Position numbers and translations under genes: made by a program. The notes beneath the pieces are model-generated. The model was not told the DNA's origin. It searched no databases and worked only from the letters and a program-made list of their open reading frames with translations. Source: Bacillota bacterium (GTDB lineage Bacteria; Bacillota; Clostridia; Lachnospirales; Lachnospiraceae). From it: 64,000 nucleotides of DNA. Positions within the stretch are counted from its first letter, which is position 1. Every line of letters starts with the position of its first letter. The stretch lies in contig JAEYOQ010000007.1 in NCBI GenBank assembly GCA_023411555.1, forward strand, positions 41,469 through 105,468. Direction: 5' to 3'. Below are positions 33,264 to 41,635 of this stretch, piece by piece.

Positions 33264-34016
33264 CTAACGAAGTAATTTGATTTTATCTTGATACTCTGCA
33301 ATGAGAGTAGAATTATGGTCTGTTCCATTGGGTATATTAGCGCTCATATAAACCGGTGGCAGCTTACCCTCTGCAAGATAGCAATTCTCGATCTTTAAGA
33401 CAATTCTTTGGGCGATGAAAAGACTGCTGAAGGAAGAAGCACCTCCGGTCACAAGTCCGTTTTCAGGAATTGATAGCAATCCATCTCCAATAGGGACATG
33501 GTTATCAATGACGATATCACAAAGCTCATACAGCTTCTTCCTGCTATCGTGTCTGGCATCAAGCTCCTTTGAGGCCTTCAAGGAGGTAATACCCACTACC
33601 GTGAGCCCCTTCTCCTTTGCATACATGGCTGCCTCAACAGGGACACTGTTAATACCGGTATTGGAGGATATCATGATAGTATCTCCTGCCTTAATGTTAG
33701 CCGCCCCAAGAATCTGCTCAGCTAACCCCGATCTTCTTTCATTATAGGTACTCTGAATTGCTCCCTCACAAACCAGTAGGGAGTGATCCGGAATCGGATT
33801 GATCGGAACCAAGCCTCCAGCCCGATAGAACATCTCTTCCATAATCATGCTGGAATGGCCTGTTGCAAATACATGCAGCAATCCACCTCCAAGTATTGAT
33901 CTGTAAGCTGCTTTAGCCGCCGCTTCCATAGCGGTTTCCTCATGCTCCTCAACCTCCTGCAATAAGGCATTTAGCCTTGGCAGGAAGGAATATTCATCTA
34001 TCAGCACTTTCTTCAT
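33264..34016 (-). CDS. SIS-domain sugar isomerase-like protein
   Basis: 250 residues with a SIS fold: GGGLLHVFATGHSSMIMEEMF is the phosphosugar-binding loop and DTIMISSNTGINSVPVEAAM the second conserved part. It belongs to the family of SIS proteins annotated as sugar isomerase domain or UPF0309. Position next to a GntR/UTRA regulator, nagB and nagA points to an amino-sugar phosphate. GAGGAGAG precedes the ATG. A perfect palindromic operator lies about 65 bases upstream, and an identical core lies before gntR, so it is probably controlled by that regulator. Confidence 0.88.
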   Translation of the reverse strand: MKKVLIDEYSFLPRLNALLQEVEEHEETAMEAAAKAAYRSILGGGLLHVFATGHSSMIMEEMFYRAGGLVPINPIPDHSLLVCEGAIQSTYNERRSGLAEQILGAANIKAGDTIMISSNTGINSVPVEAAMYAKEKGLTVVGITSLKASKELDARHDSRKKLYELCDIVIDNHVPIGDGLLSIPENGLVTGGASSFSSLFIAQRIVLKIENCYLAEGKLPPVYMSANIPNGTDHNSTLIAEYQDKIKLLR

Positions 34017-34079
34017 GTGTATTCTCTCCTCATCCTACCGAGCATTCATCACTCGTATTCCAATATGCAATTCCAAATA

Positions 34080-34093
34080 CTTGTTATAACAAG
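34080..34093. promoter_or_regulatory. GntR-type operator, copy 1 (before the SIS gene)
   Basis: A perfect 14-base palindrome, CTTGTTATAACAAG. The 15 bases TTGTTATAACAAGTT at 34081-34095 recur exactly at 34886-34900 before the gntR gene. Repetition at two promoters beside a GntR gene is the evidence for an operator. Confidence 0.75.
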
Positions 34094-34102
34094 TTCGCCA
34101 TT

Positions 34103-34813
34103 CTATTTATAAAGGGTAACCGTAAACTGGTACTGATCCCCACGATAGGTCGATTCCACATACTCGTATGCAGTACCTTCCTGCTCATATGTAGTACGAT
34201 TAATATGCAGGACCGCAGAGCCTGGATTGATCTGCAACAGCCTTGCTTCCTCCTCTGTGGCCATCCCGGCGTGTATCTCCTGAATTCCCTTATAGCTTTC
34301 GCAGCCAAAATGATATTTTAAGATCTCATAGAGAGATTCGCTTACATTCTCTGTCCTGAGCGTAGGAAAACGATAAAAGGGCAAATGCACTCTCTCAATT
34401 GCAATCGGTACCCCATCTGCAAGCCGTAACCGCTCCAGCAGATAGATTTTCTGATTGATATCAATGCCCAATATCCCAGCCGCCTTCTCTCCTGGTGACA
34501 CTATCTCGAAGGTTAAGACCTCGCTGGAGGGCTCCTTACCAAGGGCCTTCATCTCCTCCGTAAAGCCCTTTAGATGATTCAATTGGAAGCCTGTCTTTTT
34601 CGTCATAACAAAGCTACCCTTGCCCTGCTGTTTATATATATATCCACCCTGCTGCAAGCCTTCCAATGCACGACGTACAGTAATTCTGCTGATACCAAAG
34701 AGCTCGCATATCTCCTCCTCCGTCGGCATCTTATCGCCTTCCTTCAGCTTTCCGGACTTTATTAAGGGGATATAATAATTCATAACCTGCATATAACGGG
34801 GAAGTGATTTCAT
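34103..34813 (-). CDS. GntR/HutC-family regulator (NagR/DasR-like)
   Basis: About 236 residues. N-terminal winged helix (KMPTEEEICELFGISRITVRRALEGL, quoted in part) with GYIYKQQGKGSFV for the wing; residues from about 85 form a UTRA ligand-binding domain (LLERLRLADGVPIAIERVHLP, HINRTTYEQEGTAYEYVEST). UTRA regulators next to nagA/nagB usually sense glucosamine-6-phosphate or N-acetylglucosamine-6-phosphate. ATG 34813 follows AGAGGG; a GTG six codons earlier lacks a site. It probably represses itself, the SIS gene and perhaps nagBA. Confidence 0.92.
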   Translation of the reverse strand: MKSLPRYMQVMNYYIPLIKSGKLKEGDKMPTEEEICELFGISRITVRRALEGLQQGGYIYKQQGKGSFVMTKKTGFQLNHLKGFTEEMKALGKEPSSEVLTFEIVSPGEKAAGILGIDINQKIYLLERLRLADGVPIAIERVHLPFYRFPTLRTENVSESLYEILKYHFGCESYKGIQEIHAGMATEEEARLLQINPGSAVLHINRTTYEQEGTAYEYVESTYRGDQYQFTVTLYK

Positions 34814-34885
34814 AGTCTGCCCTCTTTTCACTAATTTCTATTTACATTTCAGATTATATGTGGTATTTTTTACTTAAGTTATATG

Positions 34886-34897
34886 TTGTTATAACAA
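34886..34897. promoter_or_regulatory. GntR-type operator, copy 2 (before gntR)
   Basis: The 12-base palindrome TTGTTATAACAA, identical in its first 15 bases to the copy at 34081. It lies about 70 bases before the gntR start, upstream of a TATAAT box (34858-34853, minus strand), consistent with autoregulation. Confidence 0.7.
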
Positions 34898-34956
34898 GTT
34901 TAGCATAACAGGAATTCATTGTCAATTTGTAACCATTCAGAGCAGTCGAAATCAAT

Positions 34957-34982
34957 AATGGTTCAGCCATGGCTGAACCGTT
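34957..34982. other. Long palindrome between gntR and nagB
   Basis: GGTTCAGCCATGGCTGAACC (34960-34979) is a perfect 20-base palindrome, extended by AA/TT after one mismatch. There is no T run on either side, so it is not a standard terminator. It could be a protein binding site or an mRNA hairpin. The rest of the 34814-35138 gap holds the operators listed here and no gene. Confidence 0.5.
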
Positions 34983-35052
34983 AGGAAACGATAGTAGAAC
35001 TACTAGTAAGCCAAAACAACGAGTAAGTCCACAGGATTTTTAAGCTATTTTC

Positions 35053-35065
35053 GGTCTATACTAAT
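35053..35065. promoter_or_regulatory. dre-like site before nagB
   Basis: GGTCTATACTAAT, the reverse complement of ATTAGTATAGACC, resembles the TGGTATAGACCA-type operators of NagR/DasR regulators and lies about 75 bases before the nagB start. It differs from the TTGTTATAACAA sites, so if functional it may involve another regulator. Confidence 0.4.
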
Positions 35066-35138
35066 AGAAATATTATTGATCTAAACCTGTTCCAGATTGT
35101 TACATGAAATAATTACAAAAGTAGGAATGGAGAACGCT

Positions 35139-35870
35139 ATGAAAATCATCAGAACTAGAGACTATGCGGACATGAGCAGAAAATCCGCCAATATTATTTC
35201 TGCACAGGTTATTCTTAAGCCAGACAGTATTCTCGGTTTGGCAACAGGTTCCTCTCCTGTAGGCACATATGAGAAGCTCATCGATTGGTGCAATAAAGGA
35301 GATATTGATTTTTCCAGAGTTAGAACCGTGAATTTGGATGAGTACGTAGGTCTTAGCAGAGAGAATCCTTGTAGCTATTATTACTTTATGTATGAGAATC
35401 TGTTCAAGCATATTAATATCGATTTGGAGAATACCAACATTCCCAATGGAATGGAGAAGGATATCCAGAAGGAATGTGATCGTTATGACGACCTACTCTC
35501 TTCCTTAGGTCAGGTAGACCTGCAGCTGCTCGGCTTAGGCAATAACGGACACATCGGCTTTAACGAGCCCTGTGATATATTCCGTAAATCCACCTTCTGT
35601 GTCGAGCTTGCTCCCAGTACAATTGAAGCAAATTCTCGCTTCTTCCAGTCATACGAGGACATTCCTCGATATGCTCTTACGATGGGAATCGGCAGTATCA
35701 TGTCTGCTAAGAAAATCCTGTTAGTAGTTCATGGAGAGGGTAAGGCTGAAATTCTAAAAGAAGCGATCGAAGGCCCCATCACTCCGGCAGTACCCGCTTC
35801 TGTACTCCAGCTCCACAACGATGTAACAATTGTAGCAGATGAGGGTGCACTAAGCAAATTATCTATATAA
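35139..35870 (+). CDS. nagB: Glucosamine-6-phosphate deaminase NagB
   Basis: 243 residues, standard length. LATGSSPVGTYEKLI is the phosphate-binding loop, TVNLDEYVGLS carries the catalytic Asp, and LLGLGNNGHIGFNEP the active-site His/Glu segment. It converts glucosamine-6-phosphate to fructose-6-phosphate and ammonia. ATG 35139 follows AGGAATGGAG; an in-frame ATG at 35127 and an earlier start at 35097 would add non-homologous residues. nagA follows 22 bases later in the same operon. Confidence 0.97.
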   Translation: MKIIRTRDYADMSRKSANIISAQVILKPDSILGLATGSSPVGTYEKLIDWCNKGDIDFSRVRTVNLDEYVGLSRENPCSYYYFMYENLFKHINIDLENTNIPNGMEKDIQKECDRYDDLLSSLGQVDLQLLGLGNNGHIGFNEPCDIFRKSTFCVELAPSTIEANSRFFQSYEDIPRYALTMGIGSIMSAKKILLVVHGEGKAEILKEAIEGPITPAVPASVLQLHNDVTIVADEGALSKLSI

Positions 35871-35892
35871 ATAAGAAAGGGCAGGTCTGTTT

Positions 35893-37017
35893 ATGATCAT
35901 AAGAAATGCAATGGTTTATACCGAGGATAGCAGCTTTATCAAAAAGGATGTTATCATAGAAGGAGAATATATCGTAGGTGGCGAAAGCAACCTCGCTGAT
36001 CATCAGGAGGAGTTCGATGCAGAGGGCCTCTATCTCATCCCCGGCTTGACCGATCTCCACTTTCACGGCTGCGTAGGTTATGATTTCTGTGACGGAACAC
36101 CGGAGGCTATCACAGCCATGGCTGAGTATCAGGCCAGTAATGGTATCACCACAATCGCGCCTGCAACCATGACTCTGGATGATGAACGATTGATTAAAAT
36201 CTTCAAGAATGCTGCGGAATATACCGGTAAAAGCGGAGCGATTCTTGCTGGAATTAAAATGGAGGGACCTTATCTGTCCCTTGCCAAGAAGGGCGCTCAA
36301 AACCCGAAATACTTAAGGCACCCGGATGTAGAGCATTTTCGTAAAATGCAGGCTCTCTCCGGTGGTTTGATTAAAATACTCGCTATTGCCCCTGAGGAGG
36401 AGGGTGCCATGGAATGCATCGAGGAACTAAAGGATGAGGTTGTTATCTCCATAGCCCACACGACTGCAGATTATGATTTATCCTTAGAGGCCTTTAATAA
36501 AGGTGCTTCCCATGTGACTCATCTCTACAACGCAATGCCTGCCTTCACACATCGTAGCCCTGGTGTTGTCGGAGCCGCTTTCGATAGTGAGCATGCACAT
36601 GTGGAACTAATCAGCGATGGTGTACATGTGGATCCCAGTGTTATACGTGCTACCTTCAAGATGTTTGGTGAAGATAGGGTTATCTTAATCAGTGACAGTA
36701 TGATGGCGACCGGACTAGAGGACGGAAACTACTCTCTAGGCGGCCAGGCGGTAACCGTAGTAGGCAATAAAGCAACTCTTGCCGATGGGACAATTGCCGG
36801 CTCCGCCACCAATCTGATGCAATGCATGAGATTGGCGGTCAGCTTCGGTATTCCACTCACTACCGCTATTAAATGTGCCGCAGTAAATCCGGCCAAGGAG
36901 ATAGGAATTTACGATAAGTATGGTAGCATTACCCCAGGTAAATATGCCAATCTCGTGCTGTTGGATCAGAAGCTCGACATTGTGAAGGTATATATTAAGG
37001 GCGCAGCCATAAATTAA
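35893..37017 (+). CDS. nagA: N-acetylglucosamine-6-phosphate deacetylase NagA
   Basis: 374 residues of the amidohydrolase superfamily. LIPGLTDLHFHGCVGYD contains the HxH site, IKMEGPYLS the metal-binding Glu, SIAHTTADY and THLYNAMPAFTHR the two further His, and ILISDSMMATG the catalytic Asp. It removes the acetyl group from N-acetylglucosamine-6-phosphate to feed NagB, allowing chitin- or peptidoglycan-derived amino sugar to be used. AAAGGG precedes the ATG. A strong terminator follows. Confidence 0.97.
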   Translation: MIIRNAMVYTEDSSFIKKDVIIEGEYIVGGESNLADHQEEFDAEGLYLIPGLTDLHFHGCVGYDFCDGTPEAITAMAEYQASNGITTIAPATMTLDDERLIKIFKNAAEYTGKSGAILAGIKMEGPYLSLAKKGAQNPKYLRHPDVEHFRKMQALSGGLIKILAIAPEEEGAMECIEELKDEVVISIAHTTADYDLSLEAFNKGASHVTHLYNAMPAFTHRSPGVVGAAFDSEHAHVELISDGVHVDPSVIRATFKMFGEDRVILISDSMMATGLEDGNYSLGGQAVTVVGNKATLADGTIAGSATNLMQCMRLAVSFGIPLTTAIKCAAVNPAKEIGIYDKYGSITPGKYANLVLLDQKLDIVKVYIKGAAIN

Positions 37018-37100
37018 TTGATACTGATAAAGACTATATCACCATCAGCCAATAATCAAACCTACTACCCTCCGGAAGGGCTACAGGCGTGAGCAAACTA

Positions 37101-37148
37101 AAAAGGAATCCACAAGCGGATATTCGACCTGTGGATTCCTTTTCTTTC
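37101..37148. terminator. Bidirectional terminator after nagA
   Basis: A 14-base-pair perfect stem (37101-37114 with 37130-37143, arm AAAAGGAATCCACA) followed by T-rich sequence on both strands. It ends nagBA on the + strand and the MotA-like pair on the - strand. Confidence 0.9.
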
Positions 37149-37494
37149 AACGATCTTTTATGTATTGCTTTAGCTGTTCACGATTTTTTATGTTTAGTTT
37201 CTTATATATATTCGAGGTATGCTGATCCGTATTCTGGGAGCCTGATAACCTTGAGAATAGCAGGAAAAATGTGGCCAAATATGAAGTGAGCATAGCATTC
37301 CAACCGGCAGCTGTCTTCAGATTCTCTACAGGCATTCCTTTCTTAAAGCTTGTCACTGTTAATAGAACGGTTCCGAATATCACGATCAAGATGGTCTTAA
37401 GATCCAGCAACACCCAGAGCTTAAGCTCCGATAACCATAACAATGCTACCAAATATATCAGGATGGTAAGAAATCTTATCAGTAGTTTCTTCAT
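37147..37494 (-). CDS. Small membrane protein with MotA-like segment and LuxR-like C-terminal tail
   Basis: 115 residues. Three hydrophobic segments (about 6-22, 33-50, 66-83); the second, LLDLKTILIVIFGTVLLTVTSF in part, resembles the MotA N-terminal helix and the matching part of the neighbouring gene. The last 25 residues (TDQHTSNIYKKLNIKNREQL) closely resemble the recognition helix and end of a LuxR-type helix-turn-helix, but the rest of that domain is missing. It lies 7 bases downstream of the MotA-like gene. The tail may be a remnant of a fusion or a coincidence. Function unknown. Confidence 0.6.
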   Translation of the reverse strand: MKKLLIRFLTILIYLVALLWLSELKLWVLLDLKTILIVIFGTVLLTVTSFKKGMPVENLKTAAGWNAMLTSYLATFFLLFSRLSGSQNTDQHTSNIYKKLNIKNREQLKQYIKDR

Positions 37495-37501
37495 GGGAGC
37501 T

Positions 37502-37960
37502 CTATTTCTCCTCGTCCGATGCGTAAATCATCACCTTTAATTTAGCCGCTATAGGCATAAAGATAAAGCCTGCAAAAACTGAGTATAGGGTACAGATCAA
37601 CATAACACTTACATTTGGCCCAATCGTTTCAGGACTACTTAAGTATCTTAAAATATTAATTAATCCAACCAGTGATCCAAAGAATCCTGAAAACACAACC
37701 AGCTTAAAGGTCAGTCTTACCGCCTCCAGGGCCCTTTTCAGTTCCAGCTTGGTATAGTCTGCCTTCTTGAAGGTAATTACTTTAAAAGCCCTCCCAAGAT
37801 CCGGAAATAGTCCAGAGGCAAGGAGCATCGGAATCGTAATCATAAGAATAATAAGTAAACTAGGAATATCCAAAACATTATAAATACTCTCCAACGGTTG
37901 TCCAAAAACGGATGAATACACCAAAGCAAAGATCAAAATAATTAATGCGATTATATACAT
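37502..37960 (-). CDS. Compact MotA/TolQ/ExbB-like membrane protein
   Basis: 152 residues with four hydrophobic segments. NVLDIPSLLIILMITIPMLL matches the MotA second helix, and GFFGSLVGLINILRYL plus LICTLYSVFAGFIFMPIAAKL match MotA helices 3 and 4, including the Pro near the end. The large cytoplasmic loop of true MotA (about 90 residues that contact the rotor) is missing, so a flagellar stator role is unlikely. It may be a proton- or sodium-driven channel with the small protein encoded next to it. A TTGAAT/TGA-TAAACT promoter lies upstream. Confidence 0.7.
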   Translation of the reverse strand: MYIIALIILIFALVYSSVFGQPLESIYNVLDIPSLLIILMITIPMLLASGLFPDLGRAFKVITFKKADYTKLELKRALEAVRLTFKLVVFSGFFGSLVGLINILRYLSSPETIGPNVSVMLICTLYSVFAGFIFMPIAAKLKVMIYASDEEK

Positions 37961-38262
37961 CGTATCAATTCCTTCCCTTCTTAATTTTATCCATTGAAGC
38001 AGAGACCCTGCAGGTTTTCTTTTATCTTCCTCTTCCGGATATACCTATAGTTTATCAATTCTATACCGGATATTCAACTATACCAGGTAGTATTTTAGGT
38101 GGTATTCTGCATTTCGGTGCCGAATTATCGAAAAAAACCCCTCTTTTTCTCATAATCGAAAGGCTCCCCTAATTAAGCTCATGAGATAGATTATTCTCAT
38201 AGGGGCTATGATTAGGAGAGCCTTCTGTTATTTAATTTATTAATATACTATATCTATACTGG
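37961..38262. other. Intergenic region: MotA-like gene promoter and serine hydrolase terminator
   Basis: 302 bases between two minus-strand units. On the minus strand TTGAAT (38077-38072) and TGA-TAAACT (TAAACT at 38054-38049) are 17 bases apart, a likely promoter for the MotA-like pair. Around it CCGGTATAG and CTGGTATAG are repeated and partly mirrored, possible regulator sites. Confidence 0.5.
38159..38224 (-). terminator. Terminator of the serine hydrolase gene
   Basis: Stem AAGGCTCTCCTAAT / ATTAGGGGAGCCTT on the minus strand (38224-38211 with 38173-38160, one mismatch or wobble) with an inner ATGAGA/TCTCAT hairpin. A T run follows about 30 bases later. Confidence 0.65.
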
Positions 38263-40323
38263 TTAGTTCTGATAGCTTACCGAGAATTTAGAACCTACAT
38301 CACCTGCAAATACGATGAAGCCACCCTCCGGTAAAACCAGCTTATTTGTCTCGCTAGTAAGAGAGTAATAGATGCATTTTAGATTCTTATCATATACAGC
38401 GACTGCTGATTCTTCCGGAAGTGTCAGCTTTAGCTTCTTACCCTTAGACTTTGCTCCTATCTTATACCATTCAGCATTGCCTTCCTTTCCGATGGTAACC
38501 TTGAAGTTCTTCCCGGACATCGTGGTCAGGCCGTCCTCTCTGATATAAGTTAGACCTGCAGCCTTCATATATTCCACCTTTGACTTCGTAATGAAGCTGA
38601 TATCCAACATATCTCTTCCATATTGACCAGGAATCTGAAATTCCATCCTTGCATTATTCTCATCGATGATCCTTGCACTTGCTAAGTATCCTTCCAGTCC
38701 TTGAGTAGACTTAACTTTAGAAATATTTGCGGACAAAGGATAGAATATGGAGCTGTATTTTTGATTTTGCAGGAAATAAAGCTTATCCTCTCTGCTATCC
38801 CATGCCTTCTTCACCTTATTAGATAATGGATTAGAGACCACCTTCTGTCCCTGATATCCGGAGTCAGCAATCTGACCCAAGTAAGGAAGAGTACCATAAT
38901 ACTCTACGTATAGATAGGTATTCTTATTCTGCTTAATAAATTCGATGAAGGCACTGCCATCCTGAGAATAGAATTTACCTTCTCCTGTATAGATAAACTT
39001 CTGAGGTGCCCCCCCATTATAAAGATTTAGTACTCCTTCATCACTGATTTCAACCTTTACTGCTCCACCAATCAGTACATAATAGCCCTCATTCTTCTTT
39101 TCACTTTCCGGCATTTCGGTCTTTACTGGAGCTGTAAAGGTCTTGTCTGCTTTAATATCCTTAATTACTCCCTTTGCCAGTAATGCATTCAAAAGGATCT
39201 TCTGAGCAAATACCTGACCATATTGACTGTTACCGCCGCTGGAGAGCACCGCCATAGCCATTCCCTGATCCGGTAATACAACCAGACTCCCGTGATACAA
39301 CGAGGTATCTCCCCCCTTGACCAATGCCTTGATTCCATATTCGCTGAAGGGGTATGTATCTACACTGTCCCATCCCAGACCATAGGATACTAAAGAAGGC
39401 GCGTCCGAATGCCAAAAGCCATTCTTATATTCGCTTTGAGCCATGGCTTTGGATGAGGTCTGAGTAAGGATAACGTCCTTCTCATTATAGAAAAAGGTAC
39501 TAGCAAAATGACATAGGTCTTCCGCTGAGGAATAAATTCCTCCTGTACCAATTACATTCATATTTTCAATCGGAGTCGCCTTGTCTGGATCCAGCAAATA
39601 AGTTTTAGCCAGCTGGTTTCGGTCAAATTCATCGAGGGGTGTCTTTGTATTGGTAAGCTCAAGAGGCTTTGTAATATTCTTAGCAATATATTCACTGAAG
39701 CTTAAGCCGCTTACCTCCTCAACCAACAGCTGTGCCAGACTGAACCCATCATTACAGTAAACACTAAAAGCACCAGGATCAGCCTTTAATCTCTGATCCT
39801 TCAAGATATTAAGCAAATTATCCATACTTACTGTATCATTGTCATTCAGTAATTGGGCATTACTTAAGGAGCTTCCCATTATTCCGGAGGAATGGTTAAG
39901 AAGCATTCTAACGGTAATATCCTTATACCGGCTGTCTGCCATCTTAAATTTAGGCAGATACTTTATGACCGGTTTATCTAATTTAACCTTTCCGTCCTCA
40001 ACGAGCTGCATGACCGCTGTTGTTACATACATCTTGCTGATAGAGCCAATTCCATACATGTGGTCCTTCGTCAGTTCTGTAGCATTACCTTTCTCGTAGG
40101 TACCTGAATGACCGGATACAACAATCTCATCTCCGTCAATTAATGCATATTGAACACTGGTTACACCATACACAGCAGTCAGAATATCCGCCGTGGCCTG
40201 AGCCTGCTTTGCTACTTCATCATAGGTAGAGGCAGCACTTACCGGCCTCGCATTAACAGATACTGAGAGTAGTAACACTGCTAATAGTACTGATATACTG
40301 TTTCTTATCCGTTTTGTATTCAT
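38263..40323 (-). CDS. Secreted serine hydrolase, class C beta-lactamase/D-alanyl carboxypeptidase family
   Basis: 686 residues. A signal peptide (residues 1-31, SVLLAVLLLSVSVNARPVSA) leads to a beta-lactamase-like domain: nucleophile motif SISK at 94-97, Y-C-N at 189-191 and the third-motif region LVKGGDTSLYHGSLVVLP around residue 345. A further roughly 280 residues form extra beta-rich domains of unknown role. Family members are esterases, D-aminopeptidases or peptidoglycan-related enzymes. AGGAGG precedes the ATG. It is divergent from the second padR operon, with about 300 bases between. Confidence 0.9.
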   Translation of the reverse strand: MNTKRIRNSISVLLAVLLLSVSVNARPVSAASTYDEVAKQAQATADILTAVYGVTSVQYALIDGDEIVVSGHSGTYEKGNATELTKDHMYGIGSISKMYVTTAVMQLVEDGKVKLDKPVIKYLPKFKMADSRYKDITVRMLLNHSSGIMGSSLSNAQLLNDNDTVSMDNLLNILKDQRLKADPGAFSVYCNDGFSLAQLLVEEVSGLSFSEYIAKNITKPLELTNTKTPLDEFDRNQLAKTYLLDPDKATPIENMNVIGTGGIYSSAEDLCHFASTFFYNEKDVILTQTSSKAMAQSEYKNGFWHSDAPSLVSYGLGWDSVDTYPFSEYGIKALVKGGDTSLYHGSLVVLPDQGMAMAVLSSGGNSQYGQVFAQKILLNALLAKGVIKDIKADKTFTAPVKTEMPESEKKNEGYYVLIGGAVKVEISDEGVLNLYNGGAPQKFIYTGEGKFYSQDGSAFIEFIKQNKNTYLYVEYYGTLPYLGQIADSGYQGQKVVSNPLSNKVKKAWDSREDKLYFLQNQKYSSIFYPLSANISKVKSTQGLEGYLASARIIDENNARMEFQIPGQYGRDMLDISFITKSKVEYMKAAGLTYIREDGLTTMSGKNFKVTIGKEGNAEWYKIGAKSKGKKLKLTLPEESAVAVYDKNLKCIYYSLTSETNKLVLPEGGFIVFAGDVGSKFSVSYQN

Positions 40324-40557
40324 GATAAGCCTCCTATTGTTTATTTCTTATGGTAAATAATTGATTCCATTCATAATATTTCCATAAGAGTCAGTCGAAT
40401 TATAACATTATAGAATGGTAGATACAACCAATTCAGACCCTTTTTAACCTATATTTAATTTTCCTGAGTTCCAGAGAAAATAGCATATTTATAGCTTACT
40501 TACATAAGATCACTTAGACATTTCTATGCCTTTCAGTTCAATGTATTTTATAAAAAA

Positions 40558-40593
40558 ATATACCTTGACAGGCGAGGTATATATGAATATAAT
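40558..40593 (+). promoter_or_regulatory. Consensus promoter and palindromic operator of the second padR operon
   Basis: TTGACA (40565-40570) and TATAAT (40588-40593) are exactly 17 bases apart, a perfect sigma-A consensus. The inverted repeat ATATACCT (40558-40565) / AGGTATAT (40575-40582) spans the -35 box and spacer, so a bound PadR would block RNA polymerase. It differs in sequence from the operator before the first padR gene. Confidence 0.8.
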
Positions 40594-40620
40594 GGTACTC
40601 AAGAAAAGGAGGTATTTACC

Positions 40621-40944
40621 ATGTCAATAACATCAGACGTAATACGTGGACATACCGAACCCATTATCCTATCCCATCTTATTGACGGAGACAGCTATGG
40701 CTATCAGATTAATAAGGAAATCATGGAGAAAACCAATAACTTATATGAATTAAAGGAGGCCACCCTATATTCTGCCTTTCGGCGTCTGGAGGAAGCCGGA
40801 CTTATTATCTCTTACTGGGGTGACGAGAATGTAGGGGCAAGGCGAAGATACTATGCAATTACTGACAAAGGCCGAGATGCCTATCAAGAGTACAAAAAGG
40901 ATTGGGAAAATGTAAAAAATATAATTGATCGTTTATTAAAGTAA
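40621..40944 (+). CDS. PadR family transcriptional regulator
   Basis: 107 residues. EPIILSHLIDGDSYGYQINKE and LKEATLYSAFRRLEEAGLI are the PadR winged-helix signature, and RRYYAITDKGRDAY the wing. GAAAAGGAGG precedes the ATG. It heads a three-gene operon with a HAAS-domain membrane protein and a DUF4097 protein, a combination common in Firmicutes for envelope-stress control. Probable repressor of its own operon through the inverted repeat in the promoter. Confidence 0.95.
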   Translation: MSITSDVIRGHTEPIILSHLIDGDSYGYQINKEIMEKTNNLYELKEATLYSAFRRLEEAGLIISYWGDENVGARRRYYAITDKGRDAYQEYKKDWENVKNIIDRLLK

Positions 40945-40960
40945 ATGGAGGGGTCATCAA

Positions 40961-41635
40961 ATGAATGAAAGAATGAGAAATCACATTGAAAAGCTTTTCG
41001 AAGACGCTCCTAAATCACGAAAAGCATTTGAACTAAGAGAAGAGTTATTGGCTAACTCCCAGGAACGTTATCAAGACCTGCTGGCAACCGGAGTGTCTGA
41101 AGATGATGCCTTTCGGCATGTCATCAGTTCCATCGGCAATGTGAAGGAGCTGTTTCAAGGACTTAACGATCCAATCGTAGTGGATAAGACAGAGCTTGAG
41201 GGCAAAATACAGAAAATTGCTATTTTAAGAACAGTTGCTGTTGGTTTATATATCTTCAGTGTATTCGTATTCTTAGTCTGCAATATGTCTGATATGTACT
41301 CCAGTCTGGATTTATCCTTAGTCGGATTTGCCGCTATGATATTTATTTCAATCATTCCAACCTGTATGCTGGTGTATGCTGCTAATATCTATCCAAAATA
41401 TCGTAAAACCGAAGATACCATCGTGGAAGAATTTAAGGAATGGAAAAGCGAATCTAAGAAAGCAAAATCCGTGAAGGGTGCCGTGTCCTGCATCATATGG
41501 ACAGCAACCCTGCTACTCTATTTTGCAGTCAGCTTTGCAACCTTTGCCTGGTATGTCACCTGGATTATTTTTGTTGCAGCTGCCTGTGTGCAAGCAATTG
41601 CTGAATTGATTTTCCGTTTGAAGGAGATAAAATAA
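40961..41635 (+). CDS. HAAS/permease-prefix-domain membrane protein
   Basis: 224 residues. The first 70 residues form a helical HAAS/DUF1700-like domain (LREELLANSQERYQDLLATG, then DAFRHVISSIGNVKELF). Four hydrophobic helices follow, the last pair near the C-terminus. Such proteins accompany PadR regulators and are thought to signal or anchor. GGAGGGG precedes the ATG. Its stop overlaps the start of the next gene (TAATG). Confidence 0.85.
   Translation: MNERMRNHIEKLFEDAPKSRKAFELREELLANSQERYQDLLATGVSEDDAFRHVISSIGNVKELFQGLNDPIVVDKTELEGKIQKIAILRTVAVGLYIFSVFVFLVCNMSDMYSSLDLSLVGFAAMIFISIIPTCMLVYAANIYPKYRKTEDTIVEEFKEWKSESKKAKSVKGAVSCIIWTATLLLYFAVSFATFAWYVTWIIFVAAACVQAIAELIFRLKEIK

Noticed and set aside
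37502..37960. Flagellar stator gene motA
   Set aside because: The rotor-contacting loop is missing, no motB follows, and no flagellar gene is near.
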